A DNA stretch of 64,000 nt from Tenebrio molitor (taxonomy: Eukaryota > Arthropoda > Insecta > Coleoptera > Tenebrionidae): assembly GCF_963966145.1 (NCBI RefSeq), contig NC_091050.1:19158001-19222000 (forward strand). The letters are read 5' to 3'. A program made the translations under genes and the position numbers. The notes under the pieces were generated by a model. It was not told where the DNA came from. It saw nothing but the letters and a program-made list of their open reading frames with translations, and did no database searches. This document shows positions 1-11,568 of this stretch, one piece after another (positions within the stretch are counted from its first letter, which is position 1; every line of letters begins with the position of its first letter).

Positions 1-356
1 TTCATTCATTAATTTTCAACGGAAAGTTAAGCGTTGAACAAATCTGACAAACAGCATTGAAATATTTTTTTTTCACAAACAACGGTTGACATGACGACGT
101 CCTCCGCACACTTATTAATAATTCGGTTTTTTCGAGGGCGTTGAAAAAAATGTATTTCAAAAAGATAATTATGAACGAATGGTAGAGATATTACAAAAAC
201 TATTATACAATACACGTCCGTTAGGGCCTTTACTGCCTCGCCAGTATTATTCGACTCGCTCTGCGAGCTCGTCTCACAAAATCTCTGACTCGGCAGTAAA
301 GGCTATCCCAACGGACTTCTACTGTAAAATACTACAACGTAACTGTAGTAAAACGT
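1..356 (+). repeat. Interspersed repeat family A, copy A1
   Basis: First of four copies of an unclassified repeat (others at 2326-2988, 55092-55528 and 59068-59347, the last two inverted). It is cut by the window edge. Shared landmarks are the stretch TTTTCAACGGAAAGTTAAG, the block GACGACGTCCTCCGCACAC, then an inverted-repeat hairpin, and the end CTGTAAAATACT. No coding capacity is convincing; short open frames across it recur only because the repeat recurs. Class is unknown: there are no terminal inverted repeats of the usual MITE kind. Confidence 0.8.
216..316. repeat. 101-bp hairpin inside repeat A
   Basis: The arms GTCCGTTAGGGCCTTTACTG and (reverse complement) GTCCGTTGGGATAGCCTTTA face each other across about 50 bp. 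The loop contains a perfect small stem CTCGC-TCT-GCGAG at 255-267. The same hairpin is kept in copies A2, A3 and A4. It lies about 17 bp before the repeat's end. Confidence 0.75.
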
Positions 357-2158
357 GCGATATGAATGTAATATTGCATACCGACGTCAATTATATGCAT
401 TTTGTTCACTTTTTATTGAAATGAAAACAGGTACATAACCTCAAAAACCGTGTTTTTCCACATATAATTAGCGATTACACGGAAAATCCTCGACCAATTT
501 TTTTTGTAAATTCATTAGAAAATTCTACGATATCGATACTTTATGTGTGAAAAATTTAAGAAAAATTGGCCATTTTGAAATATGTTTTTTATCAATTTAT
601 ATACGAGCATTGATAGATTTCTCATAAGAACGCGTTGAAAATATCCGGAAACTTTGAAAGGTAATAACTTTAAAATTCCTCGAACAATTTTTTTTAAATT
701 TGGCACAGTAGGTACTTTAGCATGGATAGAAGGACTATTGTACCAATTTTGAGCAATTTTCGCCATTTTCAATGTTACTCCAGTTCATCCTTAAGAGACT
801 GAGATTTGAGTAAGATTTGTTTTATAATAAATTTCTTGAAGTGTAGGGATTTTTAACTTACTCTCATATTGGATCCGCACTAACAGTAGAAAAAATTAAG
901 TAAAAAAAAATCATAATCGTATGTCTACTGTTTTACTGTTTGTATAATGAGGTATGAAGCAGTGTAGATATTATACATACACACAATTATGTGTGTAACT
1001 TTGCTGTTTACAAAGATAACAATGATGAATTTATTATGACGGAAAAATTCATTCAGCCGTGTTATCACAAAGCTGTAATAAAATTGCACTCTGTCCATTG
1101 AAATCGCGCGTTTTATTTTCAAAATGAGCTTCGTACGTAACAAATCATTTAATCATTATCATTACACATTATCATTACAAGGTTTGCGGCAATGCGTTGC
1201 TGTCACCCCATAATCTGAAGCGTATATGATCACGTGGTTTTCCCATAATATTTGCTGTCGTCAACTTTTTCTTTAGGTGAAAAATTACTAAGACCAAAAA
1301 GATTTTATCCAAAGTTCAAGAAAATTCTTATCAGCTTCGTTCAATATTATCGAACATCAGGGATATTTTTTCTGTAAGTTTTGTTAATTAACAAAATAAT
1401 AGGACTGGAAGACAAAATTATTGTTATCAATGGAGAAAAGCAAAATCTTAATGATGCTTAACAAATTTGTGAGTTCTTTCTGAATAGAAGATCGACAAAT
1501 TATAGACAAGAAGTGAAAAACCTAAGATTCTGAGAGGTAAATCGCATTGACAAATTTACGTTAAATTAGATTATAATTACTTAATGCAATTAAGGAAAAA
1601 GGGGGAAAATCTAGACAGATGTAGTTCATATTTCAAAAGTGACTGGATTTATCAAGAATTATTATAAGAACATCAAAGAAGTCTTGTACCAAATGCATTA
1701 GTTATCATCTTAGGTGGTTCAATGTCAGATATAATAAATGATGAACTGTGCTGTTGTCATGTTTTCTTTCCTTGTTAAAGTAAAAGTTTAATTAAACTAA
1801 ATGAATAGGTAAACCATTAGGTTGTAGAAGAAATTTCTTAACTGGACAAATATACATTGCGTGATCATAAATTTTAAAAGCATTGTGAAAAAGAAGAAGA
1901 GAAATATGCCAACAACTGCAGAAAATGTATAAAGTTCGTTGAGAAAGTAACAAAAAAAATCTGTAGTCAGTGTTGTACTAAAACCGTGATTTTCTTCTCA
2001 CTCTTTAAAACATTAGTTAACACATGTACGTACGTCTGTAAAGGTAATTTTCATTTTTAATTTGATAATGCTTTTGTAGTTACCTAGTTTATTTTATTTT
2101 TGTAATATCTAGTTGTTAAAGGTGGATATCCGGACTGTTTGTCACCATGTAAACAACC
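357..2158. other. AT-rich stretch without recognised gene
   Basis: No coding region, RNA gene or bounded repeat could be supported. Between about 1400 and 1750 the plus strand, read with several stops, faintly resembles the linker of a LINE polyprotein, but too weakly to annotate. Presumably intronic to, or downstream of, the diacylglycerol kinase gene on the minus strand. Confidence 0.4.
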
Positions 2159-2215
2159 TCATAACGGCCGGAGTCCGTTAAGGGTGTCCGTTATGAGCGG
2201 GAGCGGCCGTTATGA
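2159..2215. repeat. GC-rich inverted repeat
   Basis: Perfect 12-bp arms TCATAACGGCCG (2159-2170) and CGGCCGTTATGA (2204-2215) enclose 33 bp holding a direct repeat of GTCCGTTA. The block is clearly more GC-rich than its surroundings and lies about 110 bp before repeat A2. Confidence 0.7.
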
Positions 2216-2325
2216 ATGACTAAATAACTATAGCAACGTAGATCTAAACTTTATTTTTCAACTTTTTTACAATTGGTACAATAATTAATGTTTAATGTTA
2301 TGGGACACACCTTGAATTAATCGAA

Positions 2326-2988
2326 ATCCGTAAGTCACTAGCAGATGTAGACGAGATCGAAGATGATGCTTCAGAATTTTAACACCGACACAAGCGCGAT
2401 TTTGCAGGTAATAACGATGACGTCACTTGCTCTGAGGCCATTCGGACATCGGGAATATCTTGATCGCGATTTTTTATTGATTTCAGTCGTTTATTTTCAA
2501 CGGAAAGTTAAGTGTTGAATAAATCTGACAAACAGCAGCAAATGGAGACAAGATCGAAGATGATGCTTCACTAACACAAGCGCGATTTTGCAGGCAATAA
2601 CGGTGACCTCACTTCAGGACATAGGGAATATCTTGACTGCGGTTTTTTATTGATTTCATTCAATTATTTTCAACGGAAAGTTAAGCGTTGAACAAATCTG
2701 ACAAACAACATTGAATCAATTTTTTTTCACAAACAACGGTCGACATGACGACGTCCTCCGCACACTTATTAATCATTCGGTTTTTTCGATGGCGTTGAAA
2801 AAAATGTATTTCAAAAAGATAATTGTGAACGAATCGTAGAGATATTACAAAAACTATTGTACAATACACGTCCGTTAGGGCCTTTACAGCCTCGCCAGTA
2901 TTATTCGACTCGCTCTGCGAGCTCGTCTCACAAAATTTCTGGCTCGGCAGTAAAGGCTATCCTAACGGACTTCTACTGTAAAATACTA
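2326..2988 (+). repeat. Repeat family A, copy A2, with internal tandem duplication
   Basis: Longest copy of family A. Its upstream portion is duplicated in tandem: GATCGAAGATGATGCTTCA occurs near 2357 and again near 2553, and TTTTCAACGGAAAGTTAAG near 2494 and 2667. The hairpin module follows at about 2869-2972. It stops at CTGTAAAATACTA, where the mariner-like element at 2989 begins. Confidence 0.75.
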
Positions 2989-3997
2989 CAGAGTGATCAA
3001 CAAGGACTGAAGCTGTTGGCAACAATGACAACATGATGAAAATTTCAGTGAAATTGGTAGCATTACATTTTCAGTTGTCAATTTTGACGGGCAAATTTAA
3101 ACTTCAAAATCAAGTGTCATTTTTGTATCAATTTATTAATGAAAATGGTTTTTACACTAGAGCAAGACATTTTTATTGGTATGGCGTACTTTCGGACTGG
3201 AAATTTTGATGCTGCTAACGGTTGGCAGTATTCCACGGAGCACGGACGATACATTGCACCAATTTCAACAAATGTTCCCCGAGCCAGTTGGTACTTTGGG
3301 CAGCGCGGTAGCTTAGTCGCGTTTAGGCAGCATTGCACGAGATTGGTGCAATGTTACCTACAAACAGGTGATGTGAAAAAAGCAAAACCTACTGGCAGAA
3401 GATGTAGTTGAGAATGTTCGAGGTAGAATGGAACAAAACCCTCGAAAGTCAGTGCGAAAGCTTTCACTCCAAACAGGCGTGATTCTTATGTAAAACACAC
3501 GCATCCCAAGTTCTTTGTTGGGCACGTTTAATGCAGGGCCTAATAATCCTTACCATTAAAAATCCCGTCATTCCTTTTCCTTACTTTACAGGCTTGTCAT
3601 ATGGAACTTGCCTAACCATTTTAAAGAAGAAATTAAAGTTCCAACCTTATAAATTTTCCCGGATCTAATCCCTGCATCCCGCAGACTTTCAGCTCGAAAA
3701 TAATAACGCATAAAACATGTTTCTGTTTCTCAGGAGGGGCATGCGGGCACGGCCTGTCGCTTTTATGAATATCGAAACAGTGGGCCATTATTAAATACCG
3801 CTAATTACATTTTATACTGTTTTTGGTCGTTTTGTACGTATCGTGTTTTAAAACTACCAACTCGTAATATAACCTAAATTTTTTGACATTCACAACTTGC
3901 AGCGGGTGCCAACACTGACGCACAAAAAATTTTCATACTTTGGGAATATTTTGCTGTCATTTGCTGCCAACAGCTTCAGTCCTTGTTGATCACGCTG
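2989..3997 (+). mobile_element. Tc1/mariner-like element with TIRs, 1009 bp, defective
   Basis: Near-perfect terminal inverted repeats of about 35 bp: the left end reads CAGAGTGATCAACAAGGACT and the right end, reverse complemented, CAGCGTGATCAACAAGGACT. Both ends are flanked by TA (2987-2988, 3998-3999), the Tc1/mariner target duplication. Inside are remains of the N-terminal half of a transposase; no catalytic DDE region was found, so the copy cannot move by itself. Confidence 0.85.
3139..3520 (+). pseudogene. Mariner-like transposase N-terminal remnant
   Basis: From the ATG at 3139 the reading begins VFTLEQDIFIGMAYFRTG, the helix-turn-helix N-terminus (DUF4817-like) seen in a Tc1/mariner transposase lineage common in insects. 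That frame ends at a stop at 3409. A second frame then continues with DVVENVRGRMEQNPRKSVRK and SLQTGV, the conserved second DNA-binding helix region, and stops near 3500. A frameshift and loss of everything downstream make this a dead gene. It lies wholly inside the TIR-bounded element at 2989-3997. Confidence 0.7.
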
Positions 3998-3999
3998 TA

Positions 4000-5389
4000 T
4001 TACATATTATGGGTTATGTAAAAAATTTATAACATTTTGCGGAACAAATCTTAATAACAGAACAATTTTTTATTGATTTATGTTAATTATAATCTCTAGT
4101 TACATTTATTATCAGCACAATATAAATAAACAGCGTTGTGTATTCTGTAATAAAAAATAATCACATGATCAAAAAAGGCTTCCTACAAAAAATATTGATA
4201 AATAAAATTATCGCAACGATAAAAGTAACATTAAATTATTAATTAATATAATAAAATATTTAATAATTATTTAGGCAACCTGTGTAAAAAGCACTACTTT
4301 TTTTTAACAAGGGGGAAGTGTACACATAGCAGCGTAGAGTAAACGAGGGGCTTTATATACTAGACATTATTTTTTACAGCACCAATGTCTCGGTAAAATA
4401 AAATTCTGATGAAATAAATAATTCAAACAATTTAAAAATATAAATCAGAGTGCATTAATTTTCTACTACCATTGCGTAACTTTGGTAAGCAGTTAAAAGT
4501 CAAAACCAGTAACCATGTTGAAGTGTACAATTGTTTCCATAAATGTGCGAATATGGTAGTGAAAGTGGTGATGAAGCACTGCCAAATACTTTTCTTTCCT
4601 TCTTTACTTCTGTAGGGAATTAAATACAAGTGTACTAAGGTATGAAATAAAGCTTCTTAAACTGAAATAGAGTACTTATTTCACTTGTGAAAAAACATCT
4701 ATTTTAGACGCATAACATTGATTGAAAAACAACAACTTTCTTTAATGATGGTACAAAAACAATATTTTTTTAATTAATAATAAGTAGCTCATATTGTAAT
4801 AGTTTTAGTTCAATCAGAAATTATAGCACTTTTAAGTTATTTGTTGCAGTGAAATATTTTCTTTCCCGCTGAACTTTTCTAAAAGAACTCGGACAGGTCA
4901 ATTGTCTTTTTTTAAAAGAAACATTTTCCATAATTTTCATTTCTTTCTGGTTTGGTACAATGACGTCATTACCATCCCGATTTTTGTGCAGATTAGGACA
5001 GATTATTTAATTCTAATTTATGTCCTTATACTTTTGGAGTGATGGGTCCTGAGATTTTGATTTTTAAATACGGTTATAATAATTACAATTTTACACAAAA
5101 ATGTCCACATAAAAATAATCATTTATTAAATAAGAAAATGATACTTACATTGCTAAATTTCGATATTTTGTAATTTTGATTTTAACAATCTGAAACAATT
5201 AATTAAGAAAAACTCAAAGGAAAAGAAAATATTTCCATTATTCCAAATTTTGGCGGGCATTTTATTATCATTAATAAAGCATAAATAAACCATACAATGG
5301 CAAAGCTAGTGTGTTACCTTTTTAGTACCAAAAATTCCAAAATACAATTCTTTTCTATTTTCTCTTACTTTGCAGGTAACATTGCAAAT
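4000..5389. other. AT-rich stretch without recognised gene
   Basis: Very AT-rich with no supported coding region or bounded repeat. The right end may include 3' untranslated sequence of the minus-strand LINE that follows. Confidence 0.4.
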
Positions 5390-7886
5390 ACTTTTTTAAT
5401 CTCGTATCCCACCTCCACCCGGCGGCAAGGCAATTTTGCCGGAGTACATACACTATTACGGATAATACTATCAAGTAATAGTGCAGTGCTTATCAACATA
5501 ATTACCGGCGTCTCGCCTCCGCATTTTGACTTTTTTGTGTTTTATGTTCTGTGTGAATGTTAAGGAATTTCCTCACGATGTGACATGAGTATAATAATAT
5601 ACCTTTTTGAATTTCAACCACCAATGTGTTCTCTAAGTCCAAAATTTTTAAATTTTTAAAAAGAGATTGGGGTACTATTCCTGTTGCTGAAATTATAAAT
5701 GGTAAAATCGAAATTTTTTCTAAACACCAAAGATTTCTCATAGCAACGGAGAGTTCTAAATATTTATTAATTTTTGTATTATATGTCTGTGTTATATTGT
5801 GTGAATTTGGAACAGCTATATCTAAAAGATATGCTTGCTTTTGTTGTTTATTTAAAATAATAATGTCTGGTCTGTTATGCTGAATGTGAATGTCAGTTAA
5901 AACTGTCCGATCAAAATATAATTTGTAATTGTCATTTTCTAAACAACTTTCTGGTTTATAAATGTAATGTGGTTGTGTATCCTTTAATAAATTGAATTTA
6001 ACTGCTAAATTCATGTGTATAATTTTTGCGAGTATATCATGACGTTTTTTATATTCGCTTTGAGCCAAAACGGTGCAAGAAGAAATGATATGTTCAATGG
6101 TTTCCCCTTCAGTTCCGCAAATCCTACATTTATCAATCATCGATTGTAAACCGCATATGTGTTTTTTATAATTTCTTGTATTTATAACACGATCTTGTAT
6201 TGCAAATATAAAACCCTCAGTCTCAGGATGAATATTTGATTTTTTAAGCCAGGCATGAGAAGCTTGAATATTAATTTCTGGCTGTTCTAGCTCTTTAAAA
6301 TATCTCCCATGTAAAGACTTTTGTTTTATATTTGCTATAGTGTCAGGTATATTTGGCTCAACAATATCTGAAATTATATTATCACTTAAATTTAAAGGTG
6401 TGTAACCTTTATCCACTGAAACCAAAGCATTAAAAAAAGTGTTATCACGAGCTCTATTGAGAAAATAATTTTTTAGTGAAGCAATTTGATTATGTTGTAG
6501 AATTTCTAGATTTGAAAAACCCCTACCACCATTTTCGCGTGGTAAATTAAATCTTTCAATAGCAGATTTAGGGTGATGTTTACAAAATTTTGTAAAGAGA
6601 ACTCTAGTTTGAATATTTATATTCTGTAAATTAGTTTTGGACCATTTTATAATACCAAAAGAATAGGTCAACAATGGAACAGCATATGTATTAACTGCTT
6701 TAATTAAATTATTACCGTTTAATTTTGATTTTAAAATAGATTTAATTCTTAAATAAAATTGTTTTTCTAAATTTTCTTTTATAATTGAATGTTGAATATG
6801 ATTTGATTGATTAATACCTAAATATTTATAAAATTCTCCTTTATTTACATTTTTAATGATTTCTCCTTCTTTAGTTATATATTCTAAATTTTCGTAATGA
6901 CCGCGACATATTGATTGCGTTTTACACTTATCAATACCAAAACTCATGCTAATATCATTTGAGAAATTTTCAGTTATTGTTAATAAAGATAAAATGTGAT
7001 TCTTTTTAGATGCATAAAGTTTTATGTCATCCATATAAAGAAGGTGATTTAATTTTGATAGTGTGGTATTATTATGTCTAATATTAAAACCGTATCCAGT
7101 GTTATTTAATAGATTTGTCAAAGGATTAATGGCTAGACAAAACCATAAAGGACTTAAAGAATCTCCTTGATAAATTCCCCGTTTAATTTGAATAGGCTCG
7201 GATTTTAATTTAGTATTGTTTATTGATAAATTTAAAGTAGTTCTCCAAAATGTCATTACATGTGATAAAAAGTTAATCAAATCCAAATTAATTTTATAAA
7301 TTTTAAGAATTTTAATTAACCATGAATGTGGTACTGAATCATAGGCTTTTTTGTAGTCTATGAATGCGGTATAAATATTTCTATTATTTTTTCTAGCTTG
7401 TTCCATTATTACCGTATCTATTATGAGTTATTCTTTGCAACCAAAACACTCCTTAACACAACCTTTTTGTTCTTCATTAATTATATTTAATTTTTGACAA
7501 TGGTCGTAAATTATTACTTTAATGCAAGATGTCATAATTTTATAAATTGTAGGTAGACATGTGATTGGCCTATATTTTGATGGATTTTTAGTATCGGAAT
7601 CTTTTGGTTTCAGATATGTTATACCATGGGCCAAAAACTCTGGAAATGTGTTAGGTTCCCTAATAAATCCGTTAAAGTGATCAAGTAAGCATTTATGAAT
7701 ACAAGTAAATTTTTTTAACCAAAAGTTATGAATTTGGTCACCTCCAGGGGATTTCCAGTTATGTGAACTATTAATATTTTTAACTAAAATTTCAAGGCTA
7801 ATTTGAATATGATGTGGATTATTATTACTATCTATTAATATCATTATCCTTTTGCGCACAACATCTAACAACACATAAGAGTGTTA
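5390..7886 (-). mobile_element. R4/Dong-type non-LTR retrotransposon, 5'-truncated
   Basis: About 2.4 kb of LINE on the minus strand. It keeps the reverse transcriptase and C-terminal endonuclease domains but lacks the N-terminal third of the protein. The left (3') boundary is not sharp: a GC-richer segment at about 5400-5440 (minus-strand CCGCCGGGTGGAGGTGGGA) looks like part of the 3' untranslated region. Upstream of 7874 the minus-strand frame meets a stop at 7884-7886, which I take as close to the truncation point. Confidence 0.8.
5502..7874 (-). pseudogene. R4/Dong LINE reverse transcriptase-endonuclease, one in-frame stop
   Basis: Two open stretches in the same frame, 7874-7431 and 7427-5502, are separated by a single TAA at 7428-7430. 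The first holds RT motifs HNWKSPGGDQIHNFWLKKF and SKYRPITCL. The second (634 residues from the Met at 7406) holds FIDYKKAYDSVPHSW (residues 15-29), QGDSLSPLWF (80-89), the catalytic YMDD (124-127), a CCHC finger (C427, C430, H439, C444) and the restriction-like endonuclease signature RPD (512-514) and LLDIAVP (527-533). RT followed by CCHC and PD-(D/E)XK endonuclease is diagnostic of R2/R4-type elements; the wording fits the R4/Dong clade. Related copies seem to have glutamine at the stop, so one C-to-T change could explain it (inference). The missing N-terminus also makes it non-functional. Confidence 0.88.
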
Positions 7887-8780
7887 TTATTTACAAACCT
7901 CTTATTCAGTGTTCATTCACTGTTCAGTTTTTCTCTTTGAGCAAAGGCCAAGAATAGAACTTCTCAATTCGAAGAGTAAACCCAAGACCTACCTAAATTC
8001 AATTATGAATGACTCAGGGAATAGCTCGAACTTACTATTTTTAGTGCGAACAAATTACAGTAAACAATACCACATGTGCAAACAAATAAAGTAAATATAC
8101 CTACACCTTGCTCGGGGAAATTTCGTCGAAAAAGGATATTTAACGGTAAAACGTGGAAAATTTTTATCGCAGTTCGATCGAACAAATTCCCGAGTCTCTA
8201 TAATCAATTGTAACGCTCAAACGACAACATTTCACCATTGTACAATTTTTTATGTCGAAAACAACAAAACTAGTAATTCAGGTGGTGCTACACATTGAAC
8301 TATATTATATTTCGTCTAGCCGTAATAAGAGATTCCCTTGGCAGTTTATCAGGAACAGTAGGAGCCATAACGTGAAAAGCAGCAGTTTTTCATATGACCA
8401 ACGATAATATTTGGCCTCGCTTCATTTAATTATTACACCAAAAATTCCAAGTCGAGAATTCAAGTTTTCATTACGAATTCGGTTAGTAGCCGAGAGGTAT
8501 TATTCCTGATGTTTAATGAAACTTGTGTATTCCTGCGAGTGCTACTTTAAGTTCATTCCAAGGTGGCTTGGTTGATAATTTTAAGATAACAACCTTTAGA
8601 TTACATTTTATGGTTGACACAAACACGTAAGCGGCGGATAAGGGCTCTAAAACCACCATGGACCAACGCTCGTAAATCAAATTGCTCATTTGTGGGAATA
8701 GTGTAAGTGTCTAGGTGCTATTTTCCCTGACCTCAGCATGACTTGTTCACATTCTACTAAAATGTGCTAACTGAACCAAC
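7887..8780. other. No recognised feature
   Basis: Mixed-composition sequence with no supported gene. Short open frames on both strands show no family resemblance. Confidence 0.35.
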
Positions 8781-8800
8781 TTGTTGTTGTTGTTGTTGTT
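8781..8800 (+). repeat. (TTG)n microsatellite
   Basis: About seven uninterrupted TTG units just upstream of the pogo-like fragment; read in one frame they give a polycysteine run that is an artefact of the repeat. Confidence 0.9.
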
Positions 8801-8913
8801 TTAATTCTATCGCGATCTGTCTGGTTAAATTAAAAATTACAAATGTGTTACCCGGCGCATCCACCATTTTTGTAACACACCGTTTCTACGTTATAACGTC
8901 GTTTGTTATCACG

Positions 8914-9081
8914 GATTTGGATATACGGCAGGTCTTGCCCATTTCCGATGCCTTTTATATTGTCGGTATTCCTCAGGGAACAATACGGGGATGGATTACA
9001 GGAAGACTACGATCTTTTCTGGATAAAGTGAACAATACCCTCGCATTGGAAAAATAAAAATCAAGAAAAAATGATTGGCTC
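8914..9081 (+). pseudogene. Pogo/jerky-like helix-turn-helix fragment
   Basis: The conceptual peptide contains YIVGIPQGTIRGWI and LRSFLDKVNN, resembling the second helix-turn-helix (CENP-B/Tigger/jerky type, where 'IP.STI..WI' precedes a short linker and 'LR.FLD'). A stop at 9055-9057 is followed in frame by KSRKN, also typical of this region. No catalytic domain follows. This is a short relic of a pogo-like transposon or of a gene domesticated from one; identification rests on about 45 residues. Confidence 0.4.
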
Positions 9082-9875
9082 TTAAAATATGATTAAATAA
9101 GTGTGCTGAATATTTTTATACTGTTTTGGTTTACTTGAAGATTTGAAATGTGTGTACATAATTAACTATTGGTTTTTATTGTCGTGTTTTGAAATATAAG
9201 TCGGAAAATAAGAGGCGGTAATAATTCAGGCTGGAATTTGTGCAGTTGCAAAACTCTTCTTGTTTTTGTTGAGAAAGGATTAAAAATTAATCAAGAAGTT
9301 TACCACAGGGACATCCTAAAAGTCGTGATCCTTCCTTGGACCCAAGAGAAATTTGGCAACAAGTAAGAGACTTTTCAGCAAGATGCAGGAACTTTTTATC
9401 AGAACTAAGGGAGACTTTTTCAAAGTTGTTATAATATATTATTAAATCTCTAATTGTGAGTATAATAGCAGTGAAAATTAATTTAGTTTCTGTTGACGTC
9501 AGCCGAGTGCACCTTAATTTGATGATGGCGTTTGTGCTTTATGTCGGGATCCCCGTCCCCCAGTGCGAGGGGCAGTCCAAACAAATAATTAACGTTTTTT
9601 TTTTCTAAAATGTATCTTTAAAAGGGTCGTTTTGGCGACAACGATTTCCCACTGCTCAATGCAAAAAGATCACATATTTCGCAACAAAAAAAAATCTCCG
9701 AATTTTGGCCACTCCTTTTCGCACAAACGCAGGTGACATAATTTGACGTTTATCTTTTTAACCTTACAAACACTTGCAAAGTTAAAGACAACATTTGGAC
9801 GTAATTTATTATACTGGATGCTTTAATTCTTCCATAAAGGACTAAACCACAATCAAGATATTTTAGCAAGGTAAT

Positions 9876-10199
9876 TTAGTTCACGTACGATTCCTGTGTC
9901 TTCAAATCAACGACTTTCTGAATCTTAAATTTTGTAAAGCCTACATTTGGATAGTGTTCCACGAGAAAACGAACTGCGTCATTGAAGTTCTTACGACACT
10001 CTCCAGGGCAAAAATTGTTTCCTTTTTCAACAATATATTGAAATTTCAGCCATTGTAGTCTGTTTTTTAGAGTATTTTCAATAAATTCACACAATTTGAC
10101 TTTTCTAATAAAGCGCGCCCACTTTTGACAGATTTTAAAGGGTGTACAAAATGTTGCTTGACAACTTTTCATCAATTGTTGCAAAAAGTAACTGCACAA
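9876..10199 (-). CDS. Unrecognised 107-codon open frame
   Basis: I do not recognise this protein. It is rich in cysteine, lysine and aromatic residues and ends with VEHYPNVGFTKFKIQKVV. The first codon is GTG; the first ATG in frame lies ten codons in. No signal peptide or transmembrane helix is evident, and no splice sites were assigned. It could be a small exon, a transposon relic or chance. It is listed because it is longer than most chance frames here and its composition looks protein-like. Confidence 0.22.
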   Translation of the reverse strand: MCSYFLQQLMKSCQATFCTPFKICQKWARFIRKVKLCEFIENTLKNRLQWLKFQYIVEKGNNFCPGECRKNFNDAVRFLVEHYPNVGFTKFKIQKVVDLKTQESYVN

Positions 10200-11560
10200 A
10201 TACCTTCAAAATTTAGATTAAATGTTTAACAACAAAATCTAATCATTTCGTTGAATCAGACGAGCGATTGAGTTAATTATCTGTGTAGACACCTATTTTT
10301 TAATGTTTAACAATCTAATAATAATTGCGATTAATTTTCAATAGAGGAAATATGTGTTATAATTATTTTTTAACTGAGGTAATTTTATTACTACTAATTG
10401 AACCTTCACCGTCTAAAATATCTGCATTTTAAATTTCATAAAAATCCGTTGGCAAATTACCAAGATATTAGGCTCGAAAGTCTTAGCTGAGACACCCTGT
10501 ATAATTTTTTTGTAAAATCTCTCGTTATCTTACTAAAAATGCACATATACAATAATGATAATGTAATTAGGACAGTAGAATAGAAACACAATAAAGTAAC
10601 ATGATATTACATTTTTAGAACTCTTTAACTTTAGGCCCTTGGTGCAAAGAAGTCATCGATTTCATTAATGTTATCGGAAACCGACTTATTGCGGAATCAG
10701 GCGCTTCAAAATCAAAGAAATTCCTTTTCGAGAGGATTTCCTTTGCTATTCAACGTGGAAACGCTGCAAGCATTCGGGGCACTTTTCCAGATTCCTCATT
10801 ATTATCGGAAATTTTTGCATTGTAAATCAAAAATGTTATGTAATTATGTTATCAATACAATTTTTACCTTTTTTTAACTCTATTTATTTTTAATCAAATA
10901 AACTGCTGTAATTCACATAATTGTAATCCATTATCAGACGTTTACCATTCCAGTGTAGCAGTAATGATTCAAAAACATGATTTGCGAAGTTAATTTAATA
11001 AATTGGTCTATGTAGATTCTGCTTTATAATAGGTTGAAGTAGTTGAAGCTAATGGAATTAGAAATTACTTGAACAGCTGTTGCCACAAAAAATAAAAATT
11101 TACAGCAACTGCAGCGATGTTTTCACGTGTTTGTAATTAATTTTCATAAAATTTCCTGCAAACAAATTACTTTTCTAAATGCACTATAATTACTCAGTGA
11201 TATGAGACTGTTCAACAATATTATGGATTTTCCTCAATTTTAGTGTCTGAAGTTGGTGCAACGAGAAAACTTCTCAATAATAAATGATCGTAGGAATCCG
11301 TGGAAAGTTGTTATTTCGGATGGCAGTGTGTAAAACGTATGTAATGCCAACGTTTACGTATAACAGGAAAAGTTGGTATCCTGTCAGAAACTTTTTAGAT
11401 AGTCAAAGTTTTAATCTTTCTTTAGTGACTGTAAGGATTATGAAAGTTTCGAGTAAGTCATTTTCTTTATCGGGTGTTAACCTTCGGCAAGTTGATTTGA
11501 TACCGAAATTTTAGTAAACACACGATCTTTATCCAAAGTCAAAACTTTTAATACGACCTA
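10200..11560. other. No recognised feature
   Basis: AT-rich DNA with no supported gene. A lone ACACCCTGTATAA near 10492-10504 looks like one end of a CAGGGT-type MITE whose partner end was not found. Confidence 0.35.
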
Positions 11561-11568
11561 GTCTCTCG

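Noticed and set aside
5626..5883. 85-codon plus-strand open frame
   Set aside because: Antisense shadow of the R4/Dong LINE coding region.
8764..8913. Cysteine-rich N-terminal part of an open frame
   Set aside because: The cysteine run is a translation of the (TTG)n microsatellite in one frame; only the later part resembles a transposon protein.
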